Of a stretch of 64,000 nucleotides of DNA, positions 23,271-36,398 are shown one piece after another. The notes below the pieces were generated by a model. The model was not told the origin of the DNA, made no database searches, and saw only the letters and a program-made list of their open reading frames with translations. The stretch's first letter is position 1. Each line of letters opens with the position of its first letter. The DNA comes from Gibbula magus (Eukaryota; Mollusca; Gastropoda; Trochida; Trochidae): the NCBI GenBank assembly GCA_936450465.1, contig OW388293.1:52479201-52543200 (forward strand). Direction: 5' to 3'. The position numbers and the translations under genes are program-made.

Positions 23271-26185
23271 TAGGGTAGGGTCTATATAGGTATATTCTTT
23301 CAAACGCCGTTTCTGAGCGCTACATTTCCCTGTGAGTGCATCTCCATATACATTCTGAGGTTAGAAGTCTTGTTTTATCAAAGAATACAATTCAAGAGAG
23401 ATAAACTAAACATTTGTCTCTCAAATTATTTTCTCTGATAGCGTTTTGTTTTATACCTCTTATAAATGTGGGAACGTTTCTTTTGCACGTGAGTATATGA
23501 TCCTAGATTACATACCTACATAAAAGTTTCCTCATATTATCATTATTATTAATTGTTTTTTAAATTTCAACTTGTAATTCGAAAATACACACAGGTATCA
23601 ATCACGTAGTCACATGAACATAACACGACAGGAGGACTAGAATTTATTAAACATATAAACTATATTAATATTTCAGCTGGAGATTTATTTATGTCATAAT
23701 GGTCACTTACTTGGATAATAATGTTTGGAAGGTCGGCAGTTATTTCTGTTAATGGTCAAAATGTACTTGTTGAAGATCAACATAATCATGTTCAATGGGT
23801 CACTGTTTATAATATTTTATCGCTATGATTATGAATGAATTGTTTATGTCTTAGTTTTAAATATTAATGAATCGGTGATGATGTCAAAGACTTGCTTTAA
23901 TTTGGAAGGTTGGCAGTTTAGTTTTAGTTTAGAGTCAATATTCTTTTAGAAGATCGGGATAATTATATTTAATGGGTCATTGTTTATGATTTTAATTGTT
24001 AATGGTATTAATGGTTAATTAATGAATAGTTAATATACTCGTGGTAATAATGGTTGACACCCCCTAATAGTTATAGGAATGAAACGTAACTTGTCAGGTT
24101 CGACTATTTTTTTGGATAAAACATGTTATTACTTTATGTCTTTTTGTGAATAGTGTTCTTGAGCGTTTGCTATTTCTCCATTTGTACTTTAAAAAACCAA
24201 AGAAAGAGGAAAATAAGAAACATGAAATTTATTCAAAAGAATTCATTCCTTGTGTCTTGATATCTTGGCATTGGTATATTGTTACAGTGTTTGAGTGTTC
24301 TCAATTTGGTTCTAATAAATAATGAACAGTTGCATTTGAAAAAAACATTCTACTGAACCAAAATATACACAAAATATTTCATGCAGTCTCATTCGCACAC
24401 AATACATACATGGCAAGTATTACATACTTTATAACATTTGCTTGTGCCATTTAATTTCGAAAATACCATAATATCGAACAATATTAATTATCCATGCATT
24501 TAATTTGCTAAAATCCATTTTCTGTTTAGGAGTGTCGACCATTTTTACCATGAATAAATATCCGTTTAACATATATGCATCCATGATGAGGTCAAAAAAC
24601 TTGATTTGATCGAACATCAGCCAATTTCAGCCATATTTCAGCCATTAGTGGTTCAAATTGAAAATGAATAGTCTCCATTGATCTAAAAAACATTGAAAAA
24701 ACTTTTATAAACCTTTACAAAATGCAATAGTTAACAAACATCAAACATTGTTCAGAGCAACAGGGATTACTTACCTTTATAAAGTTTCTATCCGTTGTCA
24801 AAAAACAAATAGACGTCGTCATATAGATGCCAATCGTTGCCTTTTATTATTCACTGAGGTATACACAAGTTTATCACTTCCCTCTGGGCAGCCTAAACCT
24901 ATTGTATTTGCCTGACCGTTAATATGCAGCAATACAGAGTTTTACTGTTTTTTACAACGTTATTTATGTGTATTTGGAATTAAAACCTGTAAACAATGTT
25001 CTCTAAAAACTGAAGTTTGAATATGTACAATTTGAATATTCAAATGTCAAATGGTATGTCTATATTTGAATATTTAAGTTGTTTATTCACTTGAAATGAT
25101 CTAGTGTCCAAAAGAAACATTACCAATAAAAATGCAACATAGTTAATCAACGAATGATCAGAACGATTAAAATATGCAACAAATAGTTACATGTTGTATG
25201 CAGAAGCCGACAAATGTCATTCTGTTAACAAGGCGAGATAGGCGAGTGAAATATGGGTATTTTACCTGTTTTATAAAGAATTACAGTAATGACACGTCAA
25301 CGAATTAAAGTCTAATATCGTGCATACTTCCAACACCATATTTTGTTAACTTCCTTTCCACAATTCATGCATCTTAAAAATAAATGCAAAACATTTGGTC
25401 AAAAAGAAACTCTTGAAATAGTGATTTCAGCACCCAATCGGAGTATCATACCGTGATGAATGACATGTTCAAAACATCTTAACACAAGATAAGCTTCTCA
25501 AAGACATTAAAATTCGACTTGATTCTGTTGAAAATATTGTAACTTTTCTTTTGGACACTAGTTTATGTAGACCGCAGGCAAATTATACAATATGAGCATA
25601 AAACATGTGTTACAGAAGTCAGTTTTAAAACTGCATAGATGTAATAGTAAGTTACATGAGAGTTACATGAGGACATTAAAGCATTAAATTGTGAAATTGA
25701 CAATATCTGTTTGGATTGTATTCAGTCATGAACATATTGTAGCAAATTTATATTTACATAAAGGGTTACACACTTTCTATAGAATAACATTTATATACAT
25801 TACATGTTCTCTCATTTCACATTTCCAATTATGAGTGCAAAGTTCACTTCTTTACTGACTTGAGTAGCATCTCAAAAGATCATTGCATATCTTAATTTAT
25901 CACATGTTAAAACTGTCAGAATAAACTTTTGTTGAAAAACGTTGTTGATACATGCAATACAAATATGCCTTAGGACTGTCTTGAACAACAGTTTGCCACT
26001 GTCGTTCACAAAAGTTTAATACACTGAAAAATTAATTGACAAAGACGGTACTACTGTTAACACATTGTAACTCCCAAACCAAAACCTGGTGTTAGATTTT
26101 CGGTCACGAGATTCAGACTGTTTCAGACTGCAGGTGGTCCTACATCAAACTACCTGAGCCGCTAAAACAACACATTTTTTTTTTA
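23271..26185. other. Spacer between A1 and B1, duplicated in unit 2
   Basis: From about 23751 to the right this is closely similar to 46001-48415 in unit 2. No gene is supported. A 62-codon open frame at 24429-24617 (-) recurs at 46685-46873, but all differences I see between the two change an amino acid, so selection on a protein is not supported. The first part, about 23271-23750, has no counterpart in unit 2. Confidence 0.55.
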
Positions 26186-26494
26186 AATTCTGAATTTACC
26201 AAAGCTCTACTAGATTCACCTATCACTAAAGAAGACCTTCAGAATGCATTGGAAATCTTTAATGAAACAAATCGCCGGGAATCGACGGCATGCTATAAGA
26301 GTTCTTTTAAAAAATCAGTTCATGTACCAAACTTAAACCTAATGTACAATACCATCTTAGAGAATGGTACTGTCCGCGACGGCTGATGTCATTTTTCCAA
26401 ATCAGAAGCAGGGTAATTCTAATAACTCAAATTAGTATAGAAGATTAACATTACTTAATGTGTTTTGTAAAATATTCAATTATATCATAAATAT

Positions 26495-26527
<33 letters not shown>

Positions 26528-26995
26528 TATAATAGGGGAGATAAATGAATCGCAAGTTTGATTTAGACATAGTTATATCACTAATGATAACATGTTTATA
26601 TTACAAAGTATAATAAAACATATTTAAATTAGAAACCATGAATGTTCTCTGCCGTATTTGTCGATTTTGAAGTTGGTTGAAAATTTGGTCTTTATTTAAG
26701 GCTTGTTTTAAAAATAATCTAAGATTTTCGGTAATGTTTGAATAACGACTTGGTGAAAGACAGGGGTATTTAAACTCATCGGCATTTATAACTTTTTTTA
26801 TCACAAATTGTTTGAGCAGTATACTTCATTCAGAAAGTCTTACAGACACACCAACAAATCATATTCATTAAAAAGGGAGGTAAATTTCCAAATTGGGATT
26901 TTTTTATTGCATATAAGTGTCACGTCGACACATATCAGTACTGTATATATGTACATTTATCTTTCCAAATAGTAGAATACTCGTTTTGATTGGCT
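26186..26995 (+). mobile_element. Decayed LINE reverse-transcriptase remnant left of B1
   Basis: Reads LLDSPITKEDLQNALEIFN near 26190-26265, matching SPITKEEIKNAI of the better-preserved LINE at 20.9 kb. Further right are degraded traces of VDFE and G-RQG-LSP-type motifs in shifting frames. Many stops and frameshifts. Paralogous remnants occur at 35549-35746 plus 42316-42840, at 48420-49205 and at 61195-61990. Confidence 0.65.
26495..26526. repeat. Poly-G tract of 32 bases
   Basis: An uninterrupted run of 32 G inside the decayed LINE. The paralogous position in unit 2 (48735-48742) has only eight G. Such runs can form G-quadruplexes and are also prone to sequencing error. Confidence 0.9.
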
Positions 26996-27942
26996 AACGG
27001 GCGTTACGTATTTTCTTATGTACCCCGTCAGTCTCACATTGTACACATTTTATGTACCCCACTGCCATAGTAACAGCTCCGAAGATTAGGTGTCGCATTA
27101 TGGTCAGATGACGTTATGAAATGACAAATACATGGTGTACTGAGTTTTGAACAGTTCGGGCAGCTGTTTCCGGGTACATTAATTACAAACTTTTTTTCAC
27201 CTTCTTAGCTGCTTGGTTTGGAAACAAATCCTATTTTGCATTGCTTGCACACTCATTCAAGCAATATCAGCTGATCAGTCATAAGCAGTCAAAAGACAAT
27301 AACTATAATAATACTAAGTTTATTGGCATGACGGAAGGCTCGGGAAACAGTGGTCCAAAGATCGTACCCGACACGGAATTACTTTGGTGAGAAGCATACA
27401 ACAAATAATATTAATAACATAAACAGATAAAACATGTCAAGGGGGACAATGAAATGTCATGCAAACATTTTCCAAAAAAGGTTTCAACCCCTGAACGCCA
27501 GCCCTGGATTCACCACTGGAGACTATATTACACATAAAACACAAAGACAAATGCATTATAACCGTTTTTATCAAAATGGTAAATCATGAACTATTTATAC
27601 AACACAAAAAGGGGAAGGTTGTTGAACCTCCCCTTCCTTTCTGGATCCGCAACCGAACTGAACTTTGAACACCTTAAGACTTGCCACATGTTTCACTGTG
27701 ACATATAAGAAGAGCTTAAAATTAAACTTACAAACAAGTTTCATCAAAATATGACCAAATCATCTTGATGCCTTTTGAGAGATTCACACGCCCAGTAGCA
27801 GTTTGATTAGATTACAAGTCGAGGACGGGTAATTTGGGCAGGAAATTGTTTCCTGATAAAAAGTGCCAGGGCAATATGTGTAGTTTGAGGATGTAAAAAA
27901 GGCATGTAAACACGATTGCTTACAATTTTTTAAACTGTAAGA
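26996..27942. other. Spacer left of kinase B1
   Basis: No gene seen. It is matched closely by about 49206-50157 in unit 2, including the shared 3' flank just before the kinase stop codon. Confidence 0.5.
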
Positions 27943-30127
27943 TTACGTGGGCTTCATTAATTTATTAAGAACACTTTTATACACAGCGAGGACCTCACCG
28001 GAAGTTGGTCTCGAAGACGGCTTCCCCTCTTTGCATCGTCTTTTTATACTGCTCAGTTCCTGCAAAATCACAGATGTGTTCCTCCTTCCAATCAAATGGT
28101 CACAAACGTTAGGAATATTCCACACATCAAATTTTTCATTCAGCCTTCTCGGTTTGATAAAGCATTCTGGAGGGCTGAAATGCTTATTGAAATCAAGTGG
28201 TTTACAGTCAGTAGATTGATTCTCTTTTGAGTCGCTATGATGCAAATAATCGAGATCATTTAACACAAGACGGAGGTCGTCAGTGATCAGAAACTGGCTA
28301 AGCGTGTGGATAAGGTTTGGCGAGTCACAGAGGACTATTGGTCCTCCAGGCAAGGTATGAAGAAAATTAATCACCTCAATGTACGACACACATATCTGTA
28401 GTCGTGTCTTAATGTTGTTTCTAGATCTAAGATTAGGTTGCAGCAAAACCTTATTTAGAAAACAGGCGTCCCCATGCTGGTGGTATTGGGTGATGAAGGT
28501 ATGGTTACAGGTACCAACAAGTTGTATGATATGTTCACTTGGTTGGAGCTCTTGAATGACGCTTACATCATCATATTTGTAAAGTGATGGTGGGATGATG
28601 TTAACAACCACTTGGTGATCCCTCCATAGAGCACGAAAAATCTAAAAATTGAAAACGTTTGAAAGTGATTTTCAACAATAATAACGTATCAAATAATCGA
28701 AATCATGTTAACTACAAATGATGCTGTCTTTGAGAAGAACATGTTTTTTTGGGATAACAACTTCTTTATTGTGTAGATACACGAAGTTTCAGACAACCAA
28801 CCCCTTCCAGTCAAAACAAATCACCTCTTTGATGTGTCTAACCAATCAACACTTATTCGTTTGTATCTATAGATAAAGTTATTTCCAACATTTTCACCCA
28901 ATAACATAAACATTATTCGAAATCCTGTTCACCACAAGTGATGTTGTCAAAGGAAAACAAATTCCCAATAACTATATAGATTGGAAGAAAACAATCATTT
29001 AGTTCGTTTTAATATCTATCGATATATTTGTTTTGGTAAACTATTAAGATAATTTGAAATGTCATTTGATATTTCTCAAACTGAGAATCAAGGTTAATCA
29101 TTAGTCAGATGACCGATGTGGTCCAAACTGATAGAAGTTTTCATCAAATATTCATCAACATTTTTAAAAAATGGTGAAAAAGAAAATTCTATAAATGTTG
29201 AATTACCTTCTTTGCAAATGAAACTTTAACTTTTAGTGGAACCATAGATGTTATATCTTTTTTGAAGTCTGAACAGTTGAGCCATGGGTGACAGTATTCC
29301 ATTCCTGGAAGTTTGAAGTAGCCATTTTGACATCTGGTTTGGGATTCTTTTGGATTTTGAAGAATTGGTCTGAAAATATATCCTGATATTTCACAAATCT
29401 CTTTTGAAACATCGCCTAATCTTCGAACATAAAGCCACAAAAGTGGAAACATTACTTATAACACAATAATAAAACGCATAATTTCAAAGCATATCAATTC
29501 ATGTAAGTATAAGGGATACATTTAAAGCATAACACACTGGAGATACCCTGCGTTCAGTTAAGCATTGTTAGCAACTGGTACCAGGGTTTTAACATTGAAT
29601 GGAAAAAATACGGTAATTTTCATGATACAGAACGTTGGGCTTATCACTCTGGGTAGAAGACACGTCAAGGACGCCTCAGAAATTTTAATGGTGAAGGTGA
29701 AAGTCATTCCCAAGGTGAAGGTGAATTTCACATCCAAGGTGGAGCTGAATTTCACATCCAAGGTGGAGCTGAATTTCGCCTTTCAGGTGTAGGCGAAGGC
29801 CACATTCAAGGTGAACTTGGCCTCCCAGGTGAAGGTGAAGGTCGCCTCCAAGGGGAAAGAGAAAGTTCCTCAAAGCTGAAGGTCGCCACTCAGGAGAAAG
29901 GAAGATCACCGGTCGGTTTGTGAATTTATGTAATTAAGATATGTTCAGTTTTAAAACATAATATCTTTACACAATTACCTGAACCTAACAACTGAACAAA
30001 CTTACCTTGCAATGTTGTTTAAGTTAGTAGTTTTGGTGTTTCCTAGGTAATAGCTTCCTTCGTACACGACAATTATACAAACCAAAACTGACATGAGGGC
30101 CAACTTCAAGATAGATTTCAAGTTCAT
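27943..30127 (-). CDS. POMK: POMK-like kinase gene B1 (type II membrane protein)
   Basis: Intact three-exon POMK-like gene: exon 1 30127-30006, exon 2 29420-29207, exon 3 28641-27943. Joined length is 344 residues with consistent phases (2, then 0) and GT-AG introns. Exon 1 starts MNLKSILKLALMSVLVCII, a short cytosolic tail followed by one membrane segment. Exon 2 carries RLGDVSKEICEISG and the CQNGYFKLPGMEYCHPWL motif. Exon 3 begins IFRALWRDHQVVVNII and holds the CDS catalytic-loop Asp, NDLD metal site, SPPECF, FDVWNIP and SSRPTSGEVL. This order matches human POMK from its HFR-MKNCSPWLSCEEL segment to SERPTAQDVL. Expected location is the ER or Golgi membrane with a lumenal kinase. Whether it still uses POMK's glycan substrate is unknown. 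Confidence 0.88.
29690..29860. repeat. Minisatellite in intron 1 of kinase B1
   Basis: Degenerate tandem copies of a GGTGAAGGTGAA plus TTTCACATCCAAGGTGGAGC-like unit, homologous to the arrays in the other kinase copies. Confidence 0.7.
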
Positions 30128-32678
30128 GATGTTTTATGCCTGTGAAAACATTTACGAATACAAATAATGAGATCATGAACAAACTATATTCAAATTAATT
30201 TTCAGTAAAAAGGAAATGTACAACAAAATATCATAACATAGCTCCTATTTTTTCTTAACTCGATTCAAAATACTGAATGAAATATAACTTGAAACACTTT
30301 AAAATCAATTAGTAATGAAATATGTTTTTTTTACATATCAAATTGTAAATTTTTTGGGCGGAAACGTTAACTAAATGTCTCCCTACTCCGTAAACATTAA
30401 GGGAAATATCCACTCAACATCATACTGCTCAAAAAGGAGATACGCATAGTCAATGTTTTTTCATCTGGTTTTTAAAAAAATTAATGTAAGTTTGCATATA
30501 ATCAGTATGTCTACAGTTCTCATCAAACATTTCCGAGTTTTAATTTTGCTTAAGCACATTAAAAAGGTTTAATTAGTTTTTGAAAATACATTAGTTTACA
30601 AAAGTTGTTCAGAGCAACTCACCTTTATAAACATTCTGATCGTTGTCAAAAGAACAAATAGACGTTCTTTATTCATTGAAGTATACGCAAGATTATCTCT
30701 TCCCCTTTGGCAATGTTAAGCAATTATACTTGCCTGACAGTTAATATAAAGCAATAAACGTTATTTGTGTGTTAAACCTTCAAACAATGTTCTCTAAAAA
30801 GTAAATTTTAATATTCAGGGGTCAAATGCAACTTTCATATGTATCTATAGAAGTTGTTTATTCACTCTAAAAGAAACGTTGGGGACAAATATGCAAGATA
30901 TATCCACGAATGATGAATATGACTAAAACAAGTAAAACATAATCACATGTTTTGTCCAATAGCAAATTAACCTAAATCGCCCATTTTTTAATTATTACCT
31001 AGTTGTTTTTTCTGAGAAATAGACCTTTTGAAAAACATGGTTTTGGAATCTTCTCAACATGGTGAGGTAGTAAATGTGAAATATCTTCTTAACCTGACTT
31101 ATGACGTCTTACAGGAACAACGCTTCAACTAATTAAAGTATAAAAATGGTACATAATGTCATCAACATTTGTTATCTTCATTTCCATAATTGTATTAATA
31201 AATGCAAAATATTTTGTCAAAAGATACTTCTGAAATAGCGATTTCAACACGTATCTGAGATTGGAAACTATAAAAAATAAAATTACCGTACCATGATGAA
31301 TTAGATTTTATACACTTTTCTATATCTTTAAAATGCAATTTTTGCAATTTAAGAGATGTTTCAACCCTTATATAAAATTGAAGAAAATAAAAATAAATGC
31401 AAAACATGTAAAGTGCATGTTAAAACAAATGCTCACCCTTGCCTTAGATCAGCTTCATCTACAATAGTACTGCATCACTCATGGGTCACCATGCGCAAAA
31501 TGAAGTTCGGCCTAAGAGTAATTGAAGGAATCCAATGACAAGGTGTCTAAAATAGCAATAAAATCCAACCAAACTCTTCAAAATTGAAGACATGACATTT
31601 TCCTGATAGCTGAAGTAATTGTCTATAGCATGATATATCACATAAAATCTTTGAATTTGGTTGCAGATTATAAGATCACAAGGAAATCGGGTCATTTCCG
31701 AATTAAGTTGCAGTCCCTATAGGCAACTGCAACCATATTTTTTAAACCATCAACATACACGTTTTCATCAAACAGAACAGCCGTGACGTAACAAAATTTG
31801 GTTGCAGAAGGAAAATATGATGATATCACGAATGTTGGAACTTACCTTGCCTTTTATTTCAATATTTACAGTAAGAGGAAACTTCTTAGCATTAGCGATC
31901 GCTATCGAGTCCGGTTTTCAATCATGTCCAGTATCTTATTGCTATCATTTCAAATGATGTAGGTAGAAACTACTCACAAACCTGGTTTGATTTAATATTT
32001 TCTACCACAAGACATATCTTGGTATGTAATCATGACACAGTCTGTCATAATTTATGCCTTAATTTCCATTTTGCTAACAACATTGCTCCGAGATGAATTC
32101 GAATTGTTGTCAAATTTTATCACAATTCACATTGGCCGTCATAGATATCTTTGATTTAAATTTTTTTTTAAAAACTATAAAAAAACAAACAAAAAGTAAT
32201 AATTGATTTTAATGAATATTTATATCGAGAAACGTGAATAAAAGCAGAATTAATAAATATGAATTTGATATTGATGTTAGAAATGGTTGATACGGATTAA
32301 GCCAGTGGGAGGATGCGTTACATACACAGGCTTCATTACATCACACAATTTGCGAGCAAGAACTTGCCAAATATCTGTATCTTTTATCATGTTTTTTATC
32401 ATTACTAAATTTGAAAACCTCTGCTACCAAACTAATCAGAGTTGCTCGTCAACACACTATTTTATTCTCTGCAACTAAATAATTATTTGAATAATTGCCG
32501 TAAATAATTTGGTTGCAGATCCCAATAGGGGACTGTAACCAACTTCGCCAAATACGAGATTACAGGCACATTCTATCCTGCAACCAAATTTTTAGATGTC
32601 AGATATGATATGTTATACTACAGATAATCATCTTTTCTGCTTTGATCATTTTGTATGATCAGTTTCTCTAACTTCAAT
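30128..32678. other. Spacer upstream of B1, duplicated in unit 2
   Basis: Similar to about 52327-54598 in unit 2. No gene is supported. Short inverted GGTTGCAG and CTGCAACC motifs recur between 31.66 and 32.6 kb and may be remains of small inverted-repeat transposons. The promoter of B1 should lie at the left end of this block, but no element could be named. Confidence 0.45.
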
Positions 32679-35044
32679 AGGAGCTATAAGTCTCGTTACG
32701 TACGACCTTCACCTTTGACTTCCGGGGAATGCCTGAACTGAATCATGTTCGTAGCGCGTCTGCGCAAAGCTAACTGTAGAAGTATCTATATACGTTAGAC
32801 GGTTCCCAGTCTCTGGTAGCTACGCTACGTTCTTCTGTTTATAACGATGGTTTATTGTTTAGCTTTTGGTTGCAATTACTCAAGCAATACCAGTCTTGCT
32901 ATTTTTATCGACTTCCTGTTGACTTACGTCAACGATTATCTTCAATTCTGGGACTTATTTACATGCAAGTCGAGTTTTCTCGAATGATTTACGATGGCAT
33001 TTCCTCGTTGTGTTTACCATCATTTTGCAATGTAAGTCTGAAAAACTCGTTTTATTAATAAGTGTTCCAGTGTTAAAAAATACGAATGAAAATTTAAACT
33101 CCATTCATTCAATGTTAATTCATTCATGAGTAAATCTACTTGGTGAGAAGAAAATCTTAGCCATCGCTCAACAAAATCGTCGGGTCTTTGACATGCCAGT
33201 AAAAGGGTCATTCAGTACAGAGAACAATGTAAACAACGTCATTCTTGTATATTAAAAATAATAAGGAGTTTGAATTTCTTAAGTTATTCACTAGAATTTG
33301 AAAGACCTCTACCCTGGTCCCATGGGTTAATTTCCATTATTTTTAAAGCAGTAGATGTTAGTCCTATCATTTGATAAACAGGATTTAAATTAAATTTAGA
33401 AAAATAATTGTAGCCTATATCAATGTCTTCAGTAGCGAAATTATTCAAAACAAAGAACATAGGACTCTCACTTATTATATATGTAAGAAATACATGTTTA
33501 GTAATTAATCTATTAACTATTGCTTTAATTGATTAATGATGTGAGTCAAACTTTTTAGCAAGTATGTGTCAGTATTCAAATTAATCATTGTGGTGATAAT
33601 TTTAATTTATGAACATAAAAATTAGGATAGTAATTTGTTTAGAAAAAAGAATTATTATTTCATCAGACATTGAATTCTAGCTAAGAAAATAGTATTTAGG
33701 TTATTTAAGACGCTTTACAAATAGTCAATAAAAATCACAAATGAAACTTTTAACAAAATGTAAATCAATAGATGAAAAACAGTTGCAGATATTGTTTTGT
33801 GAATTTTTTTTTATTTAAAGTTGATATTCAAGGTATTTTAGCAATTTTGCACTGAAATAAACATGAACAAACAAGGAATAAGACTAATAAAAAAATAGAT
33901 ATGTATTATATTCCTTTTACTTTAAAAGCTAAATTCATATAATAATTTATAATTTTTATTAAATGAATTGAATTATTTTCTTTAATTCTGTTTAGCTCAA
34001 AGTAAAGAATAATTTCTCAGTACTAATGTAACATCACCACATGTCACACCTGGCATGAATGTTCGAATGCCCTCTGTACCCAACTCTTTGAATTCAATAT
34101 TCCATATGCCAGTTATTTGAATAAGTCCAGCTAGATTGCCATCTTAAACAGAATTTTTAGAAACCACTTTGTTGGATTTTAAATTCATATAGGTTTTAGT
34201 GTAAATAATGTGCATTTCTAATACACATATTTTGTGTTATTTGGCTTTTTTTTTTAATATACACATTTATTTCTAAAACATGATCACAAGCAAATAAGTA
34301 TATTGAAACATGCATATAAAGTTCACATCATATTTCAGTCATTATCCAGTTTATCAATTTAATTTATCTACCTGTTGTTTTTTTTTAAATTTCAAACTGA
34401 CCTCTGTTAATTCTGATTTCATGTTAATGTTGTTGTTTTAAATATTTTTTTTGGTTTATTATAGTAGTTAAGCCCGTGTGAAAATAGCAGATACACACAT
34501 AATTATATACATACACGATACTCATCCCCTGATATCAGTGATTATTTGTAATTTATTTGAATGTCTGATTTGTTTGACAATTATTTTGAAAATAAGGCCA
34601 ATACGTATATAAATAGTTGCACTTTATTAATTGTTTTCATTACTTCCAATCAATAATATAAATTTGTCATTGGCGAGTTGTGGGCAACTTCAAAAGGGAT
34701 AGTTACTGCACAGAGTTATAACGGGAACCAGCCAGTTCGTAGGAGGAACCGCTTCTTACACCCGTTATTGCTTGTACTGGGGATTTCCGATAGGCCTAAT
34801 AATAATGTTCATTGAGATAATTTTTTTGGGGAAAATTGACTTCCACACATGCTACATTCTTCCTAGCCTGGTTCTTCAATCCTATCACATACTTTTTCCA
34901 GTACACAATCGACACTACCATTAGACAGAGCCGTTTTTTTTGCTGGTCGTCAATGCGCAGCGGCGCAAATATCAGGAGCTAGTTTATGGTTATTCCCCGG
35001 AAGTAAGATGTCTCTCAAGATCTCGTGACCTACTTACAGCGCCT
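32679..35044. mobile_element. 2.4-kb inverted-repeat DNA transposon remnant with THAP-like start
   Basis: The left end AGGAGCTATAAGTCTCG and the right end (reverse complement AGGCGCTGTAAGTAGG) are imperfect inverted repeats of about 55 bases that share ACTTCCGGGGAAT. Unit 2 has the empty site: CTTCAATTGCATTT near 54592-54605, against CTTCAAT and ATTGCATTT on the two sides here, giving a two-base AT overlap. Near the left end a possible THAP-domain start is seen. No complete transposase survives. The superfamily is not assigned. Confidence 0.7.
32847..33058 (+). pseudogene. Possible THAP zinc-finger fragment, frameshifted
   Basis: The ATG at 32847 gives MVYCLAFGCNYSS, resembling the C-x-GC-N opening of THAP domains. 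A one-base frame change then gives CYFYRLPVDLRQR, resembling the F-FP-D-RR part. The second Cys-His pair is not clear and no long open frame follows. It sits where a transposase start would be expected inside the 32679-35044 element. A chance resemblance is possible. Confidence 0.35.
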
Positions 35045-35548
35045 ATTGCATTTAAAAGTCATTATGGAACCCCCTTCATTCGGACCCTTCAATTACTCTT
35101 AAGTCCGAAGCTCTTAGGAAATATCATAAAAGTATTAAATCTTTGGTTTAAACATGGTTTTAATTCAATTTTTAATTTTACCACAAATAGAATTCTCGTT
35201 TGAAGGTTAAAAAGAATACATAAGAAAACAGCATGTGATAGCAGTGTCATAATTGTGATAACAGTGATAAATGAGAATGTATACCAATCACATGATCTTG
35301 TTTAATCCAATCAGCAGAGGGCATATCACTTGAATGTCAAAGTCTGATTTTATTAAGAACAGTCTTCACTTTTCTTAACAGACAATCTGTAATCATAACA
35401 AAAATATTTTCAATATCTATGCGTCTCAGTATCAGAAGTGAGAATAACAGCAAATAAAAGAAAAATGAAATCAATTCCACTAGTTCCAGATGGATATGAA
35501 TACAACACAAACAATTAGACTTGAGTTCATTATAATATACTAGATTCA
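35045..35548. other. Spacer shared with unit 3
   Basis: Matches 54599-54700 and then 60808-61194, that is, the two sides of the TA-flanked element in unit 2. No gene seen. Confidence 0.5.
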
Positions 35549-35746
35549 CCTTTGACTACAGAAGACCTTCAGAAAGTATTGGAAATCTTTAATGCAACAA
35601 ATCGTGGGGACCTGATGACATGATATCAGAGTTATTTAAAAAAATGTCTGTACAATACCATCCTAGAAAAACTTTCCCAAAAATTCAAATTCTGAAGCAG
35701 GGTGATTCTAGTAACCCAACTTTAGATGATTAATACTACTTATTAT
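35549..35746 (+). mobile_element. LINE remnant, left part (split by DIRS element)
   Basis: Reads DSPLTTEDLQKVLEIFN-like sequence and ends CTTATTAT at the DIRS insertion point. It continues at 42316. The unsplit paralog is at 61195-61990. Confidence 0.6.
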
Positions 35747-35770
35747 GATAATACGTTTTTGATTTAACGT

Positions 35771-35852
35771 TATTATTTATACTTACCTGTTGACTAGACC
35801 TACTATGCCTACCTCCTCTCTAGGTATGCTATTCCAACTTTAACAAAGACGA
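35771..35852. repeat. DIRS left inverted terminal repeat
   Basis: Matches the reverse complement of the right end (42228-42315), with the shared stretch running from TGTTGACTAGACC through CCTCTCTAGGTATGCTATT to about the AACAAAGACG phrase. The outermost 20-30 bases differ between the two ends, and each is mirrored separately in the internal complementary region. Confidence 0.85.
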
Positions 35853-36007
35853 AACTTGAAAAGTGGAGTAAGAGATGCGTAAAATCCCTATCCAAGGGCG
35901 GTAAGTCTGCATGGTCTCGTGACGTCACTACCGGAATATGCCACTCTCCGAAAGTCTAAAAAAAGGCAAGACAGACCAAGTGGGGAGGATTGGCGGGCCT
36001 AGCGCGT

Positions 36008-36110
36008 AGGTCTAGTCAACAGGTAAGTATAAATAATTATGTTTAATCAAAAACGTACTATTATTTAAATACCTATCTTTTGACTAGACCTACTATGCCT
36101 AGAATCCCAC
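36008..36110. repeat. DIRS internal complementary region
   Basis: The first half (36008-36060) is the reverse complement of the left terminus, including CAACAGGTAAGTATAAATAA. The second half (36061-36110) is the reverse complement of the right terminus, including TTATTTAAATACCTATC. The junction near 36060 marks where the circular intermediate closes in the DIRS replication model. Confidence 0.85.
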
Positions 36111-36398
36111 TGCATGGAGGCGGGTCAGTAGATATGTGGTAGTGACGAGACCAGCAACAAGCCCTGAGTGTAAGCTAACCTACGAGTCCTCCACCCTGTG
36201 GTGAGGACAAGGCACAGCCCGGGAGATACCATCTCTACCGCTGAGCGGATCGAAGAGACAACCCAGCCACTCAACTTCTGATCAACACACTGCCCCCAAC
36301 CCCAACGGGGAGGGGGTGTTAAAGCGAAGCTAAAGAACAAACAACAGACAAGGAGCTAACAATGCAAACAAAGTTTATTACAATGAGCATCTAAGCTC

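Noticed and set aside
24429..24617. 62-codon open frame conserved at 46685-46873
   Set aside because: The two copies lie in duplicated spacer and the differences I see all change the amino acid, so conservation reflects recent duplication.
29565..29792. Frames with VKVKVASK-type repeats in the kinase region
   Set aside because: They arise from the intronic minisatellite, antisense to the kinase genes.
34940..35203. 87-codon + frame near the right end of the 2.4-kb element
   Set aside because: It spans the element end into flanking spacer and has no recognisable domain.
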